From assembly GCA_942491385.1 (NCBI GenBank), contig CALOAF010000008.1:310001-374000 (forward strand): 64,000 bases of DNA, in the 5' to 3' direction. Under the pieces are notes generated by a model, which saw only the letters and a program-made list of their open reading frames with translations, searched no databases and was not told the DNA's origin. Positions within the stretch are counted from its first letter, which is position 1; the number at the start of each line of letters is the position of its first letter. Positions 9,037 to 17,862 of the stretch are shown here, piece after piece. Position numbers and translations under genes: made by a program. Origin of the DNA: UBA6170 sp942491385. Its GTDB lineage: Bacteria > Chloroflexota > Anaerolineae > Anaerolineales > Anaerolineaceae.

Positions 9037-9113
9037 ATTGCGTTATTATAGTGGTTGTTGAAATATTTGACAACCTTTTGGATTATTTAGAATAGAAAAC
9101 CACCAAAACATGA

Positions 9114-9859
9114 TCATTTTTTCGCATAGGCATAAAATGTAGGTATAAATAGAATTCGAATTCCCTGAGATTGAGCTTTGAGTTCTATTTCTTTGTATTG
9201 ATGAATTTCCTTCGCAGAATACAAGTTTTCTAGATCAAGGTTGATTGTTTTCCATTCAGTATCTGCATTTTCTATATTTCTTTCGACCTTTTGGTGTGAA
9301 CCGAAAATTCCCCAATGTATGTTGTTGAGACTGGCTTCTTTCAACCAATTGGTTATATTTCGTCCTGATGATAGATTGACACCTTGATTTGATAAAGATG
9401 AATTTTGCATCCAACCTAATTGATCAAGCGAGAAGGGTAATCAATTCTGGCTAGGTAATCTGGTTCTGCAAAACAACAGATCCAGCCATTTATTTTTGTT
9501 ACTCTCGTCATTTCTCTTAAGATTGAAATCGGGTTTGTTATCCAGAGTAATAGATAATGACAAAAACAAAGATCAAAAGATTCTTTTGCGAAAGGAATCT
9601 GTAATCCATCAGCATTAATTAAATTTGAATTCATATTTGTTTTTTTACTGAATTTCAAAATTTCTAAGTCAATATCAACACCAAAAGTAACCTGATGCAA
9701 TTCATTAAAATCACGCAGAACTGCCAAAGAACCACATCCTACTTCCAGAATGTTGGAGTGATGGGGAAGCGAAATTTGTTGCAGGATAAAATTTCTTGTT
9801 TCTCTGGTCCAGGATGCCTGATCATTGTAGCGAGATGACCAAAACTCATAATCATTCAT
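9114..9859 (-). pseudogene. Class I SAM methyltransferase with a single frameshift
   Basis: The reading starts at the ATG that overlaps the stop of the upstream radical SAM-like gene (TAATG). Residues near 25-45 contain ILEVGCGSLAVLRDF, the SAM-binding glycine motif, then GVDIDLE and FDLCFCHYLLLW, typical of a class I methyltransferase. The frame ends at 9416 after RIDYPSRLIN. The continuation DQLGWMQNSSLSNQGV is in another frame and runs to 9114, so one missing base restores a full-length product of about 248 residues. A sequencing error, a recent mutation or true inactivation cannot be separated here. It is the last gene of the Cys-Ala-tail operon, so it may have acted on the same product. 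Confidence 0.75.
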
Positions 9860-11034
9860 TAAAGATTGTTTAGTTTCTGCGCCTTCGCCCAAATGATGTC
9901 CCAAGAATCCTCCAGGAAGTTTCCGAATGGTTTATTTATCCCCTGAGCTGGAAGGATGTCTCCATCGGGCTCAATATATAACCAGGCTTTAGCAGCCCCT
10001 TCAGGAAATTGCTCTACGGTATCAATTTCAGTAGATACGGGGTTAAAATGAGAATAAGGAACCGGCAAATCCCAGTCCAAATTAAAACCAATTTCGGCAG
10101 CTCTATTGCGTAATTTTGTAACAAGATTTTCCAGGTCTGGATTTTTGAAACTTAACGAAATATTATCCACCTCAATTTTCTTGAATTCGTCCAATATCTT
10201 AAAATACTCTTGCTCATCGGGGTTTTCGACGGTCAAATGGACAGTTGTATGAATATCCTCGGGAATGATAACTCTGAGAGTTTCCCATGATTGTTCATTC
10301 TCTGGTTCAAATGTTACTAATAAATGATCCAACCCTGAATTTAATAATTGAGCGAAATATTTATTATCAGCCAAACGCAACCCGTCAGTTGATAATCCTG
10401 TTACCATGCCGAGGTTCTCGGCTGCAATGATGAGTTCGATTAATTCCGGTCTTAACGTAGGTTCACCTCCTGTAAAAATCACATGCGGGATACCTGCTCG
10501 CCAGGCTTTCTGGAGGATTTCTTTCCATTCATCCTGGGTTAATTCTCTTTTTACACGTTCTTTGGGAGACAAACCTATTTCTTCTTTCCCACTTAATTTA
10601 TAGGTTAATGCACAATCCAGCCGATAGGGTGCCACTGGGAAATCTTTATAGGGAGTTGATCTTTCAAAATCTAAATACGTTACCGGATCCAAATCTGGAG
10701 TGCTGATTAAGGTTTCGATTCTGTCCATAAAATTGTCAAAATCTTTGGTTACATCGGCAAACGAAATCTGATAGCGTTTTGTGATGGATTCAATGACTTC
10801 GGGTCGCGGGGTTTGTTTAATTAAATGGTAAGCATATTCCGTGGCAGTTCGATTGAGGTGAAGAACGGTGCTGGCGTTTAAGATGAGCAACCCTTCCCCA
10901 TCCGGTTCAATTCGCAAGTGAAGGCGATATTGATAATCACTGTCTTTTGGCGATTGATAATTGTAAAGTCCAGGTGGAAGAACCTGAGCTTTATCAAAAA
11001 AAATCGATTTTATCTGTTTGATCAAATTGGCCAT
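9859..11034 (-). CDS. Radical SAM-like pseudoenzyme with PqqD-like N-terminal domain, cluster cysteines absent
   Basis: A 391-residue paralogue of the radical SAM/SPASM protein just upstream. It keeps the N-terminal PqqD-like segment (LHLRIEPDGEGLLILNAS, then HLNRTATEYAYHLI), the core motif VIFTGGEPTLRPEL, and a C-terminal IEPDGDILPAQG that mirrors the SPASM start. At the place of the CxxxCxxC triad it has TYKLSGKEEIGLSPKERVKR with no cysteines, and the SPASM cysteines are absent or beyond its shortened C-terminus. The frame is intact and has a strong AAGGAGGA ribosome site, so it looks maintained as a non-catalytic partner or scaffold rather than decayed. Its stop overlaps the methyltransferase start. 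The role is inference. Confidence 0.75.
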   Translation of the reverse strand: MANLIKQIKSIFFDKAQVLPPGLYNYQSPKDSDYQYRLHLRIEPDGEGLLILNASTVLHLNRTATEYAYHLIKQTPRPEVIESITKRYQISFADVTKDFDNFMDRIETLISTPDLDPVTYLDFERSTPYKDFPVAPYRLDCALTYKLSGKEEIGLSPKERVKRELTQDEWKEILQKAWRAGIPHVIFTGGEPTLRPELIELIIAAENLGMVTGLSTDGLRLADNKYFAQLLNSGLDHLLVTFEPENEQSWETLRVIIPEDIHTTVHLTVENPDEQEYFKILDEFKKIEVDNISLSFKNPDLENLVTKLRNRAAEIGFNLDWDLPVPYSHFNPVSTEIDTVEQFPEGAAKAWLYIEPDGDILPAQGINKPFGNFLEDSWDIIWAKAQKLNNL

Positions 11035-11065
11035 AATTTCCTCCTTTTATTAGGAAAATTAACTT

Positions 11066-12397
11066 TCAAGTAGCGGATTGTGACAGTGGACATCCCCCAC
11101 CACATTCCTGGACAAGTTCACATTGATAACATTTTTGAGGAAGATTTTTTCTCTCTCGCAGTTGCACTGACAAATCATGATTCCAGATAGAATTCCATGA
11201 ATTGGAAAGGATATTCCCTAATGGGTGGTAATAGGATTGACAGGGAAGCACATCTCCATTTGGCTCAATGCACATATTATATAATGCAGCGGTGCAACCT
11301 TTTACGCCTAAATCATGAGTGATTGGGTTATAGCGGCAATAATGGGTTGGTGTGTACCAGATTAGTTTCTGGTTGTTTCTGGTTGTTTTATCTTTGGCAA
11401 TTTCCAATAAGGGTGATAGTTGGGTCTCCGACAATCCTGTACCTACATCTTTGCCTTTTCCGGAGTAAATTAGTGCATTTAAACCAACCGTAGGAACGCC
11501 TAGATCAGCCAGAAAACCTAATGTTTGGGGAATCTCTGAACAGTTGGTTTTTAACATAGTAGTATTGGTCATCATGTATACTTCTTTGCGAAGAACATTT
11601 TTTATGCCTGCGATTGTTTCATCCCAGGCACCTGGAAGATTTACCATTTGATCATGAATACCAGCGTTCGAAGACTCAAGCGTAATTTGGATGTGATCCA
11701 AACCAGCAGAGATCAATTGGTTGAGGAAATTGTCATCAGCTAATTTACGTCCGTTTGTGTTGATTCCAGTTATGATCCCTTTGTTTTCAGCATATTGAAT
11801 GAGTTCAGGTAGATATTCACATAAGGTAGGTTCCCCACCAGTAAACACGATATGGGGAATGCTCAATTCCCAAATTTTATCAATGACTCTAAACCAATCA
11901 CTTTTAGACAATGATGGAAACTGACGTGAACGGGCATTATAACAATGGGTGCAATCATTATTGCATTGGTACGTTATTGCAATATCCATTCGATAAGGGG
12001 CACTCGGTGTATGTGAGAACGGGAGATCCATATCCAAATCTAATTCACATAAAGGGCAACCTTCATCAGGATCAGTGATAACCTCCATCTGCGTCAAAAA
12101 TGGTTTGGCGTCCAAAACTATTTGGTCATTCTCAATGTCAAAATATTTTGTCAAAGATTTCAAAATCAAATCCTCTGAAAGATCTGATAAATGCCAATAA
12201 GCCATTGCTGTCGCGCTGGGGTTAAGATGATAGGCTCTGGCTGCGTTTACCAACAATAATCCATTGCCATCATTCTCAACGCGCAAATGGATGCGATTCT
12301 TGCTATTATCTTTTTTCTGTTCGAAATGATATATACCTTCAGCAGGTAATTTGGGAATTTTCCTCTCCCATGTGATTGGCCAGAAAGAAAAAGCCAT
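11066..12397 (-). CDS. PqqD-like/radical SAM/SPASM peptide-modifying enzyme
   Basis: A 443-residue protein, likely cytoplasmic. Domain order: a PqqD-like recognition segment at about 20-95 (IHLRVENDGNGLLLVNAAR, then HLNPSATAMAYWHL), a radical SAM core with the triad CNNDCTHC (about C145, C149, C152) and IVFTGGEPTL, and a C-terminal SPASM region with CIEPNGDVLPC and CYQCELVQECGGGC. In known systems, PqqD-type domains recognise peptide substrates and SPASM enzymes modify their side chains. The start is the ATG at 12397, which overlaps the stop of the Cys-Ala-tailed protein as TAATG. A longer frame upstream only reads that tail out of frame. Coupling implies that tail as the substrate, which is inference. 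Confidence 0.85.
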   Translation of the reverse strand: MAFSFWPITWERKIPKLPAEGIYHFEQKKDNSKNRIHLRVENDGNGLLLVNAARAYHLNPSATAMAYWHLSDLSEDLILKSLTKYFDIENDQIVLDAKPFLTQMEVITDPDEGCPLCELDLDMDLPFSHTPSAPYRMDIAITYQCNNDCTHCYNARSRQFPSLSKSDWFRVIDKIWELSIPHIVFTGGEPTLCEYLPELIQYAENKGIITGINTNGRKLADDNFLNQLISAGLDHIQITLESSNAGIHDQMVNLPGAWDETIAGIKNVLRKEVYMMTNTTMLKTNCSEIPQTLGFLADLGVPTVGLNALIYSGKGKDVGTGLSETQLSPLLEIAKDKTTRNNQKLIWYTPTHYCRYNPITHDLGVKGCTAALYNMCIEPNGDVLPCQSYYHPLGNILSNSWNSIWNHDLSVQLRERKNLPQKCYQCELVQECGGGCPLSQSAT

Positions 12398-14091
12398 TAA
12401 CGACCACCTCCGGCACAGGCACAGGCGCAACCAGCACAAGCACAGGCACAGGCACAAGAACTGCCACCACCGCCACCCCGAGAGGATCTACCAGAAGAAG
12501 AAGAAGATTTTGGAATAGGATTGGTTTTATTTGTTATCCCATTGGTAAATTTTGTTAAATCTCCTACAACTCCAGAAGCAAAGGACTGCACACCATTTGT
12601 TATAGAAGCTGCAAAATCAGCTCCGGGCAGACTGGGCAGATTGATAGAAGTTTTTCCGGATCCGGAAGGCATTGGTGACGCATCTACTTTTCCAAAACTC
12701 GGAGTAGTTGAAGTTGTCGGTCTAACCATTGGGTCATATCGCCACCACCAGGTTGGAATAAAGACAGGACCAGCGCCAAATGTGCCTTTGGTTCGATCAT
12801 CGAAATTCTTGTCAAGCATTGTCCAATCGATATTTTCATCAAATTTTTCTGATTTGACTTCCGGTGTTTGGGCTGTTTCCACCTGATTCCAGGCTTTTTC
12901 CATGATGTCTTTATAAAAGGCAATCGATTCTTTGCGGCTGAATCCTTTCATTTTTTTAGAGACTGTGTTGACCAAATTTATGGTCATGGTCTGCAAATCA
13001 GTTTTTGTTTCTCTGTTGTCTTTCTGCATCGCATTCAAGAACTCAATTTCATATGGTTGTAAATCCTCGGGTTTTGGTTCGGTTACTTTGATTTTTAAAG
13101 GGTCACGCTTTGTAACTTCAGCAGCACCTTTTTTAAGAACTGAGAATAAGATCATCATAAAAACTTTATCCATCGGTTGTTCCATTAAAATTGCTGCTTC
13201 GATGGCCGTCAACCCTCTTTTGATCCCATGTCCTTCGACGGAAATCTTAGGTGGGAGGTACTTTAGTTTTCGTTTTTTTGCTCCAACGGTGGCTGAATAG
13301 ATTGTCAGAACAAAGAACCCAAAAAATCCCAAGCACACCAATCCGGCGCAAATTGCATCGGAATCAATGGAAATAGCTGGGGCTTTAACGATCTGGGATT
13401 CAGGCACCATTCTAGCTGGAAAACTAGCGCCAAATGTATATTGCGTGTATGCGTTGGCGTTTGGGCTATGCCATTTATAGTAAATGCCACCCATATTGTC
13501 AAAGCCACTCTCAGGAGTGGAATCACCTGGCCAATCGCGCGGGGTGTGATAGCGTGGTTCGTTTTCGGTTAATCCAATCGGCAGATATAGAGTTACTGTT
13601 AGGTCTGTATCGCCAGTTACATATTGGGATTCAAACCAGGTGGGTGAAATCTCGAAACTGGCGTAATCCTCATCTGCTTCTACTTCTGATGGATATAAGG
13701 ATTTATTGATTGTCTCAATAAAAATGTGCAGTTGGCCGCTTTGGCCGGGTTGAATGGTTTGAGATTCCAAATCAATCATGATACCGATATCGATATAATC
13801 AGATTTTTCGATATTTGTTAATGGTACACCGTCTAAATCTGCAGTTATGCTACTTAATACATAATTATTGTTTGGTAACCCAATATCGATAATGTCAATG
13901 GGATGAGCACCGGGTTGGTTTGCTAGATCAAAATAGTACTCAATTGACAATGAGCCGTCCTCGTTTACAAAGACATCCATTGTCTGTTTTTCGACCGCAA
14001 AATAATAATCCTGAGCATAGACAACACCAGAATTTCCAGCCAACATCAACAGAATTAATAAAATACTAAATATTTTTAATTTCTTAATCAT
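12397..14091 (-). CDS. DUF2207-like membrane protein with C-terminal Cys-Ala repeat tail
   Basis: A 564-residue protein. It has an N-terminal signal peptide (KIFSILLILLMLAGNSGVVYA), an extracellular beta-rich region resembling DUF2207 (about 30-240), a membrane segment (about 246-268) followed by KKRKLK, a cytoplasmic helical region and a Ser/Gly/Pro-rich stretch. It ends in CACACACAGCACACAGGGR, with cysteines at about 546, 548, 550, 552, 555, 557 and 559. The positive charges after the membrane segment place the tail inside the cell, where a radical SAM enzyme could reach it. The start is the ATG with GGAG seven bases upstream; a start 12 bases earlier has no ribosome site. I propose it as a substrate of the downstream enzyme. 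Confidence 0.85.
   Translation of the reverse strand: MIKKLKIFSILLILLMLAGNSGVVYAQDYYFAVEKQTMDVFVNEDGSLSIEYYFDLANQPGAHPIDIIDIGLPNNNYVLSSITADLDGVPLTNIEKSDYIDIGIMIDLESQTIQPGQSGQLHIFIETINKSLYPSEVEADEDYASFEISPTWFESQYVTGDTDLTVTLYLPIGLTENEPRYHTPRDWPGDSTPESGFDNMGGIYYKWHSPNANAYTQYTFGASFPARMVPESQIVKAPAISIDSDAICAGLVCLGFFGFFVLTIYSATVGAKKRKLKYLPPKISVEGHGIKRGLTAIEAAILMEQPMDKVFMMILFSVLKKGAAEVTKRDPLKIKVTEPKPEDLQPYEIEFLNAMQKDNRETKTDLQTMTINLVNTVSKKMKGFSRKESIAFYKDIMEKAWNQVETAQTPEVKSEKFDENIDWTMLDKNFDDRTKGTFGAGPVFIPTWWWRYDPMVRPTTSTTPSFGKVDASPMPSGSGKTSINLPSLPGADFAASITNGVQSFASGVVGDLTKFTNGITNKTNPIPKSSSSSGRSSRGGGGGSSCACACACAGCACACAGGGR
12408..12462 (-). repeat. Hexanucleotide-like repeat encoding the Cys-Ala tail
   Basis: Repeated TGTGCC/TGTGCT/TGCGCC codon pairs on the minus strand encode seven Cys-Ala units in two blocks of four and three, split by one Gly codon. 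Synonymous codon changes between units suggest selection on the protein rather than a fresh DNA slippage tract, although copy number could still vary between strains. Confidence 0.8.
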
Positions 14092-14115
14092 ATTAATCTC
14101 CATTAATCTTGATGA

Positions 14116-14472
14116 TTACCATTTTGGTTCTTCAGTTAATTGATAAGTTGTATTGCAGTAAGGGCAGGAAACCATTGGGGCACCATTTACTAATGAAATA
14201 GAGTCTTTTGTCAATATTCCTCCGCATTGTTGGCATTTCAGTGATTCAAGGTTTACATTTCCCGGAAGATCGACATTAAGTGTGACATTGGTTGTATTTG
14301 ATTCCATTTTCTTTTTCCGGGTTATAAAGAAGATGATTCCGAAGGCAACCAGACAAAGAATTACCCCAACAATCAAATTGCCTACTTGCCCTTGCGGGCT
14401 GAAGGCACTTAAAATAAAAAGAACTCCAAATAGAATCAAAATACCTGATGCAAGATACGCAATAATTTTCAT
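14116..14472 (-). CDS. Small membrane protein with C-terminal zinc ribbon
   Basis: A 118-residue protein with two N-terminal hydrophobic segments (about 3-22 and 32-50), a basic RKKK stop-transfer, and a C-terminal zinc ribbon with CQQCGG (about residue 80) and CPYCNTTYQL near the end. The start is the ATG with GGAGG six bases upstream; an upstream in-frame GTG at 14484 has no such site. It is the first gene of the operon that leads to the Cys-Ala-tailed protein (24 bases between them) and so may be an assembly factor or partner. No specific function is known to me. Confidence 0.75.
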   Translation of the reverse strand: MKIIAYLASGILILFGVLFILSAFSPQGQVGNLIVGVILCLVAFGIIFFITRKKKMESNTTNVTLNVDLPGNVNLESLKCQQCGGILTKDSISLVNGAPMVSCPYCNTTYQLTEEPKW

Positions 14473-14622
14473 GTGAACCTCCACGAATAATTTGGAAAAT
14501 AAAACTAATAGGAAAAGATATAGCTAGAATGTTTTATACTAGAATTATTCTATCAAAGAAATTCATTTGGAAAGTAATATCTATCCTTAAAAATGTATTG
14601 GTGGGAAGAATTGGAGTGGAAT

Positions 14623-16653
14623 ATGAGCGTGGAAAAGGTTGTAGAATATTATGAAAAACTTAAAGACGAAATAAATTTTCATAACTACAGATACCATGTT
14701 CTTGATCAACCAATTATCAGTGATGCCCAATTTGATAAATTATTGCGTGAATTGCGAGAAATTGAGGCTCTCCATCCTGAATGGATCACTTCAGATTCTC
14801 CAACCCAAAGAGCGGGGAATTCACCTTCTTCAAAATTTGAAAAAGTAGAACACCCAGTTCCTGTTTTAAGCCTGGCAAATGCATTTAGCCAGGAGGACGT
14901 ATTAGCCTGGCGAGATCGTTTAATAAAAATCAACCCATATGTGGCAGATGCTAAATATGTTGTTGAGCCTAAATTTGATGGATTAACTGTTATTTTGCAT
15001 TATCAAAATGGATTATTTGTTAAAGGTGCAACCCGCGGGAATGGCGAGATTGGAGAAGATATCACCACCAATATCCGTACCATTCGATCGATTCCTCTCA
15101 AAATACCAGTAGGTGATCGGAAAACATCCGTCCCTGAGTATCTGGTGGTGCGTGGGGAAGTACTAATCTCTCTTTCAGACTTTGACCAGCTAAACAAGAA
15201 AATAACAGAAAATGGAGAAAAAGCTTACCTAAATCCCAGGAATACCGCGGCAGGTTCGTTGCGTCAATTGGATCCAAGCGTAACCGCCCAAAGGCCTTTA
15301 ACGTTATATGCATATAACATTCTAACCAGTAATGGTGACACTCCCACAACACAATGGGAGGTCCTGGAATATTTAAAATTGCTGGGTTTTTCTGTGTCTG
15401 AATATTCAGAATTATGTAAAAATATTCAGGAAGTTTTGGAGATCTCAGATGTTTGGCAAACTCGACGGGACCACTTGAATTTTGAAGTTGATGGGATTGT
15501 CATAAAGATCAATGATCTCGAATTGGATAAAAATCTAGGATTTGTGGGTAAAGATCCAAGAGGTTCAGTTGCTTTGAAATTCCCCGCCAGAGAAGAGGTA
15601 ACCAGGCTTGAGGATATTGGGGTAAATGTTGGACGGACCGGAGTGTTAACACCTTATGCAATTCTAGATCCACTTGAAATTGGCGGCGTAGTTGTAAGAC
15701 AGGCGACTCTACATAATTTTGACTACATATTTGAAAAAGATATTCGGATCGGGGATAAAATATTGATAAAACGAGCTGGTGATGTAATACCATACGTTAT
15801 AGGGCCAGTAGTCGATGCACGAGATGGAAGTGAGCGGTCTTTTACAATACCAGATTTATGTCCGGCTTGTGGAAGTCATGTTGAGCAACCAATTGGAGAA
15901 GTTGCCTGGTATTGTATGAATGCTGCTTGCCCTGCACAACTAATTCGGAATCTGGAATATTTTGTCTCCCGATCAGCAATGGATATAGTCGGTATGGGAA
16001 TAAAGATAGTTGGGCAACTGGTAGAAGAAAATTTACTCCATGATATCGCGGATATTTATCAATTAAAAATGGGGGACTTGATCAACCTGGAAGGTTTTGG
16101 AAAGAAGAAAGCGGAGAATTTGTTGGAGGCAATCGAAAATTCAAAACAAAGACCTTTGAATAGAGTGATTACTGCATTGGGGATCAATGGAGTGGGGGAG
16201 GTCATGGCATCTGAGCTGGCAAGGAATTTCAACAACCTGGATGAGCTAGCTAATGCAAGCATAGATGAATTGTTACTGATTCCAGGGATAGGACCAAACA
16301 TCGCATCGCAGATTGTGGATTGGTTTGCGATCGATAAGAATAAAACGGTTTTATCAAAACTAAGAGCAGAAGGGGTCTGGCCACAAACAGAAAAGAGTAA
16401 AGAATTATTGGTGGGTGAATTACCACTTGAGGGGAAAATATTTGTCATTACCGGAACTTTAGACCAGTTTTCGAGAACTGAAATTAAAGAATTAATTGAA
16501 TCACTGGGCGGAAAAACATCTAGCGGTGTCAGCAAAAATACCGACTACGTGTTGGTGGGAGATAGCCCTGGATCGAAATTTGATAAAGCTCGCGATTTAG
16601 GAATTAAGGTTCTGAGTGAAGAAGAATTTGTCAGAATAGCAAAGATTGCATGA
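14623..16653 (+). CDS. ligA: NAD-dependent DNA ligase
   Basis: A 676-residue ligase that seals nicks in replication and repair using NAD. Domain order: N-terminal Ia domain (YYEKLKDEINFHNYRYHVLD), adenylation domain with the nucleotide-attaching lysine in KFDG (about K117) and ENGEKAYLNPRNTAAGSLRQ (positions 210-230), and an OB fold. A four-cysteine zinc finger follows (CPACG and CMNAAC), then helix-hairpin-helix repeats and a C-terminal BRCT domain with GKIFVITGTLDQFSR. The start at 14623 has GGAG upstream and matches the family N-terminus; the frame extends ten codons further upstream. The stop overlaps the next gene as ATGA. Confidence 0.94.
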   Translation: MSVEKVVEYYEKLKDEINFHNYRYHVLDQPIISDAQFDKLLRELREIEALHPEWITSDSPTQRAGNSPSSKFEKVEHPVPVLSLANAFSQEDVLAWRDRLIKINPYVADAKYVVEPKFDGLTVILHYQNGLFVKGATRGNGEIGEDITTNIRTIRSIPLKIPVGDRKTSVPEYLVVRGEVLISLSDFDQLNKKITENGEKAYLNPRNTAAGSLRQLDPSVTAQRPLTLYAYNILTSNGDTPTTQWEVLEYLKLLGFSVSEYSELCKNIQEVLEISDVWQTRRDHLNFEVDGIVIKINDLELDKNLGFVGKDPRGSVALKFPAREEVTRLEDIGVNVGRTGVLTPYAILDPLEIGGVVVRQATLHNFDYIFEKDIRIGDKILIKRAGDVIPYVIGPVVDARDGSERSFTIPDLCPACGSHVEQPIGEVAWYCMNAACPAQLIRNLEYFVSRSAMDIVGMGIKIVGQLVEENLLHDIADIYQLKMGDLINLEGFGKKKAENLLEAIENSKQRPLNRVITALGINGVGEVMASELARNFNNLDELANASIDELLLIPGIGPNIASQIVDWFAIDKNKTVLSKLRAEGVWPQTEKSKELLVGELPLEGKIFVITGTLDQFSRTEIKELIESLGGKTSSGVSKNTDYVLVGDSPGSKFDKARDLGIKVLSEEEFVRIAKIA

Positions 16654-17831
16654 ATAAAATAATTCTGAAACCCGGCAAAGAAAAAGCTGTTTTACGTCAT
16701 CATCCGTGGATTTTTTCAGGTGCGATTGATACGGTTATTGGAGATCCTGAAAATGGATCAGTTATTAAGATATTTGATTCGAAAAAGAATTTGTTGGGAA
16801 GTGGTGCTTTTAGCCCCAATTCTCAAATTCGTGTAAGAATATGGACATTTGAGAATGAGGAAATTGATCAGGAATTTTTTGAAAAAAGAATTGACAAATC
16901 AATAAAACGTAGATCCTTATTTATGGAAAAATATCATGATTCAGCCTGGAGGTTAATACATGCAGAATCCGATCAAATTCCGGGATTCATTGTGGATCAA
17001 TATAATGATGTTCTGGTTATCCAAATTTTATCCAGTGGTGCGGAGTACAATCGGGATATTCTGATTGATGCATTAAAGAAAATAACTGGTATTCACAATA
17101 TCTATGAGCGTTCAGACCTGGATGTGCGCAAAATGGAGGGGATGAAAGAACGATCTGGGAGAATTAGTGGTGATATTCCTCCAGAAATCCTAATTAACGA
17201 GGGTGGTTATCAATTTATTGTTGATCTGAAAAATAGTCAAAAAACTGGCTTTTATCTCGACCAAAGAATCAATCGTCGTATTGTTGCTGATTATTGTAAG
17301 AATAAAGAAGTACTGAATGTTTTTTCTTTCACTGGCGGATTCAGTATTTATGCGCTTGGAAAAAATGCCAAAAAAGTAGTTTCTTTAGATAGTAGTAAGG
17401 AAGCGTTGGTGCTTGCAAAACGAAACCACACAGGTAACGGATTTTCTGAGGATGAGCATGAATGGCTAGAAGGTGATGCATTCCAGGTTTTGAGAAAGAT
17501 GCGAGATCAAAATCAAAAGTTTGATGTAGTGATCCTGGATCCTCCAAAATTTGCTCCAACTGTAGCTCATGTGAACAGAGCTGCTAGGGCATACAAGGAT
17601 ATCAATTTGTTAGGATTAAAATTACTGAATCCTGGAGGTGTATTGGTAACCTTTTCGTGTTCTGGAGGTATTCAGGAAGGATTATTTCAGAAGATAGTAG
17701 CAGATGCAGCCCTGGATGCTGGTGCATATGCCACGATACTGCAAAAATTATATCAGGGACCGGATCATCCTGTCGGTCTTAACTTTCCAGAAGGTGCATA
17801 CTTAAAAGGCTTAATCTGTTTGAAAAATTAA
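16650..17831 (+). CDS. rlmI: RlmI-like 23S rRNA cytosine methyltransferase
   Basis: A 393-residue class I SAM methyltransferase with an N-terminal PUA RNA-binding domain (LKPGKEKAVLRHHPWIFSGA), a middle domain with SDQIPGFIVDQYND, and a catalytic domain with NVFSFTGGFSIYALG and FDVVILDPPKF. The C-terminal segment includes LVTFSCSGG, which carries the family's cysteine. This architecture matches RlmI, which methylates C5 of a 23S rRNA cytosine. It overlaps ligA by four bases, so the pair is translationally coupled. The family is secure; the exact rRNA position is transferred from known members. Confidence 0.85.
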   Translation: MNKIILKPGKEKAVLRHHPWIFSGAIDTVIGDPENGSVIKIFDSKKNLLGSGAFSPNSQIRVRIWTFENEEIDQEFFEKRIDKSIKRRSLFMEKYHDSAWRLIHAESDQIPGFIVDQYNDVLVIQILSSGAEYNRDILIDALKKITGIHNIYERSDLDVRKMEGMKERSGRISGDIPPEILINEGGYQFIVDLKNSQKTGFYLDQRINRRIVADYCKNKEVLNVFSFTGGFSIYALGKNAKKVVSLDSSKEALVLAKRNHTGNGFSEDEHEWLEGDAFQVLRKMRDQNQKFDVVILDPPKFAPTVAHVNRAARAYKDINLLGLKLLNPGGVLVTFSCSGGIQEGLFQKIVADAALDAGAYATILQKLYQGPDHPVGLNFPEGAYLKGLICLKN

Positions 17832-17862
17832 GCCTGTTACACGGAAAATTCAATTCACTTTG

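Noticed and set aside
8843..9095. Two overlapping open frames on opposite strands, one containing GAKGFEPSTSCTPCKHASR
   Set aside because: Both cross the tRNA-Pro gene. Such peptide-like sequences are translations of a tRNA and its complement and are common annotation artefacts.
12398..12457. Extra N-terminal extension of the radical SAM frame reading MCLCLCLCWLRLCLC
   Set aside because: It is the Cys-Ala tail of the upstream gene read in another frame. The TAATG start at 12397 gives the expected domain start.
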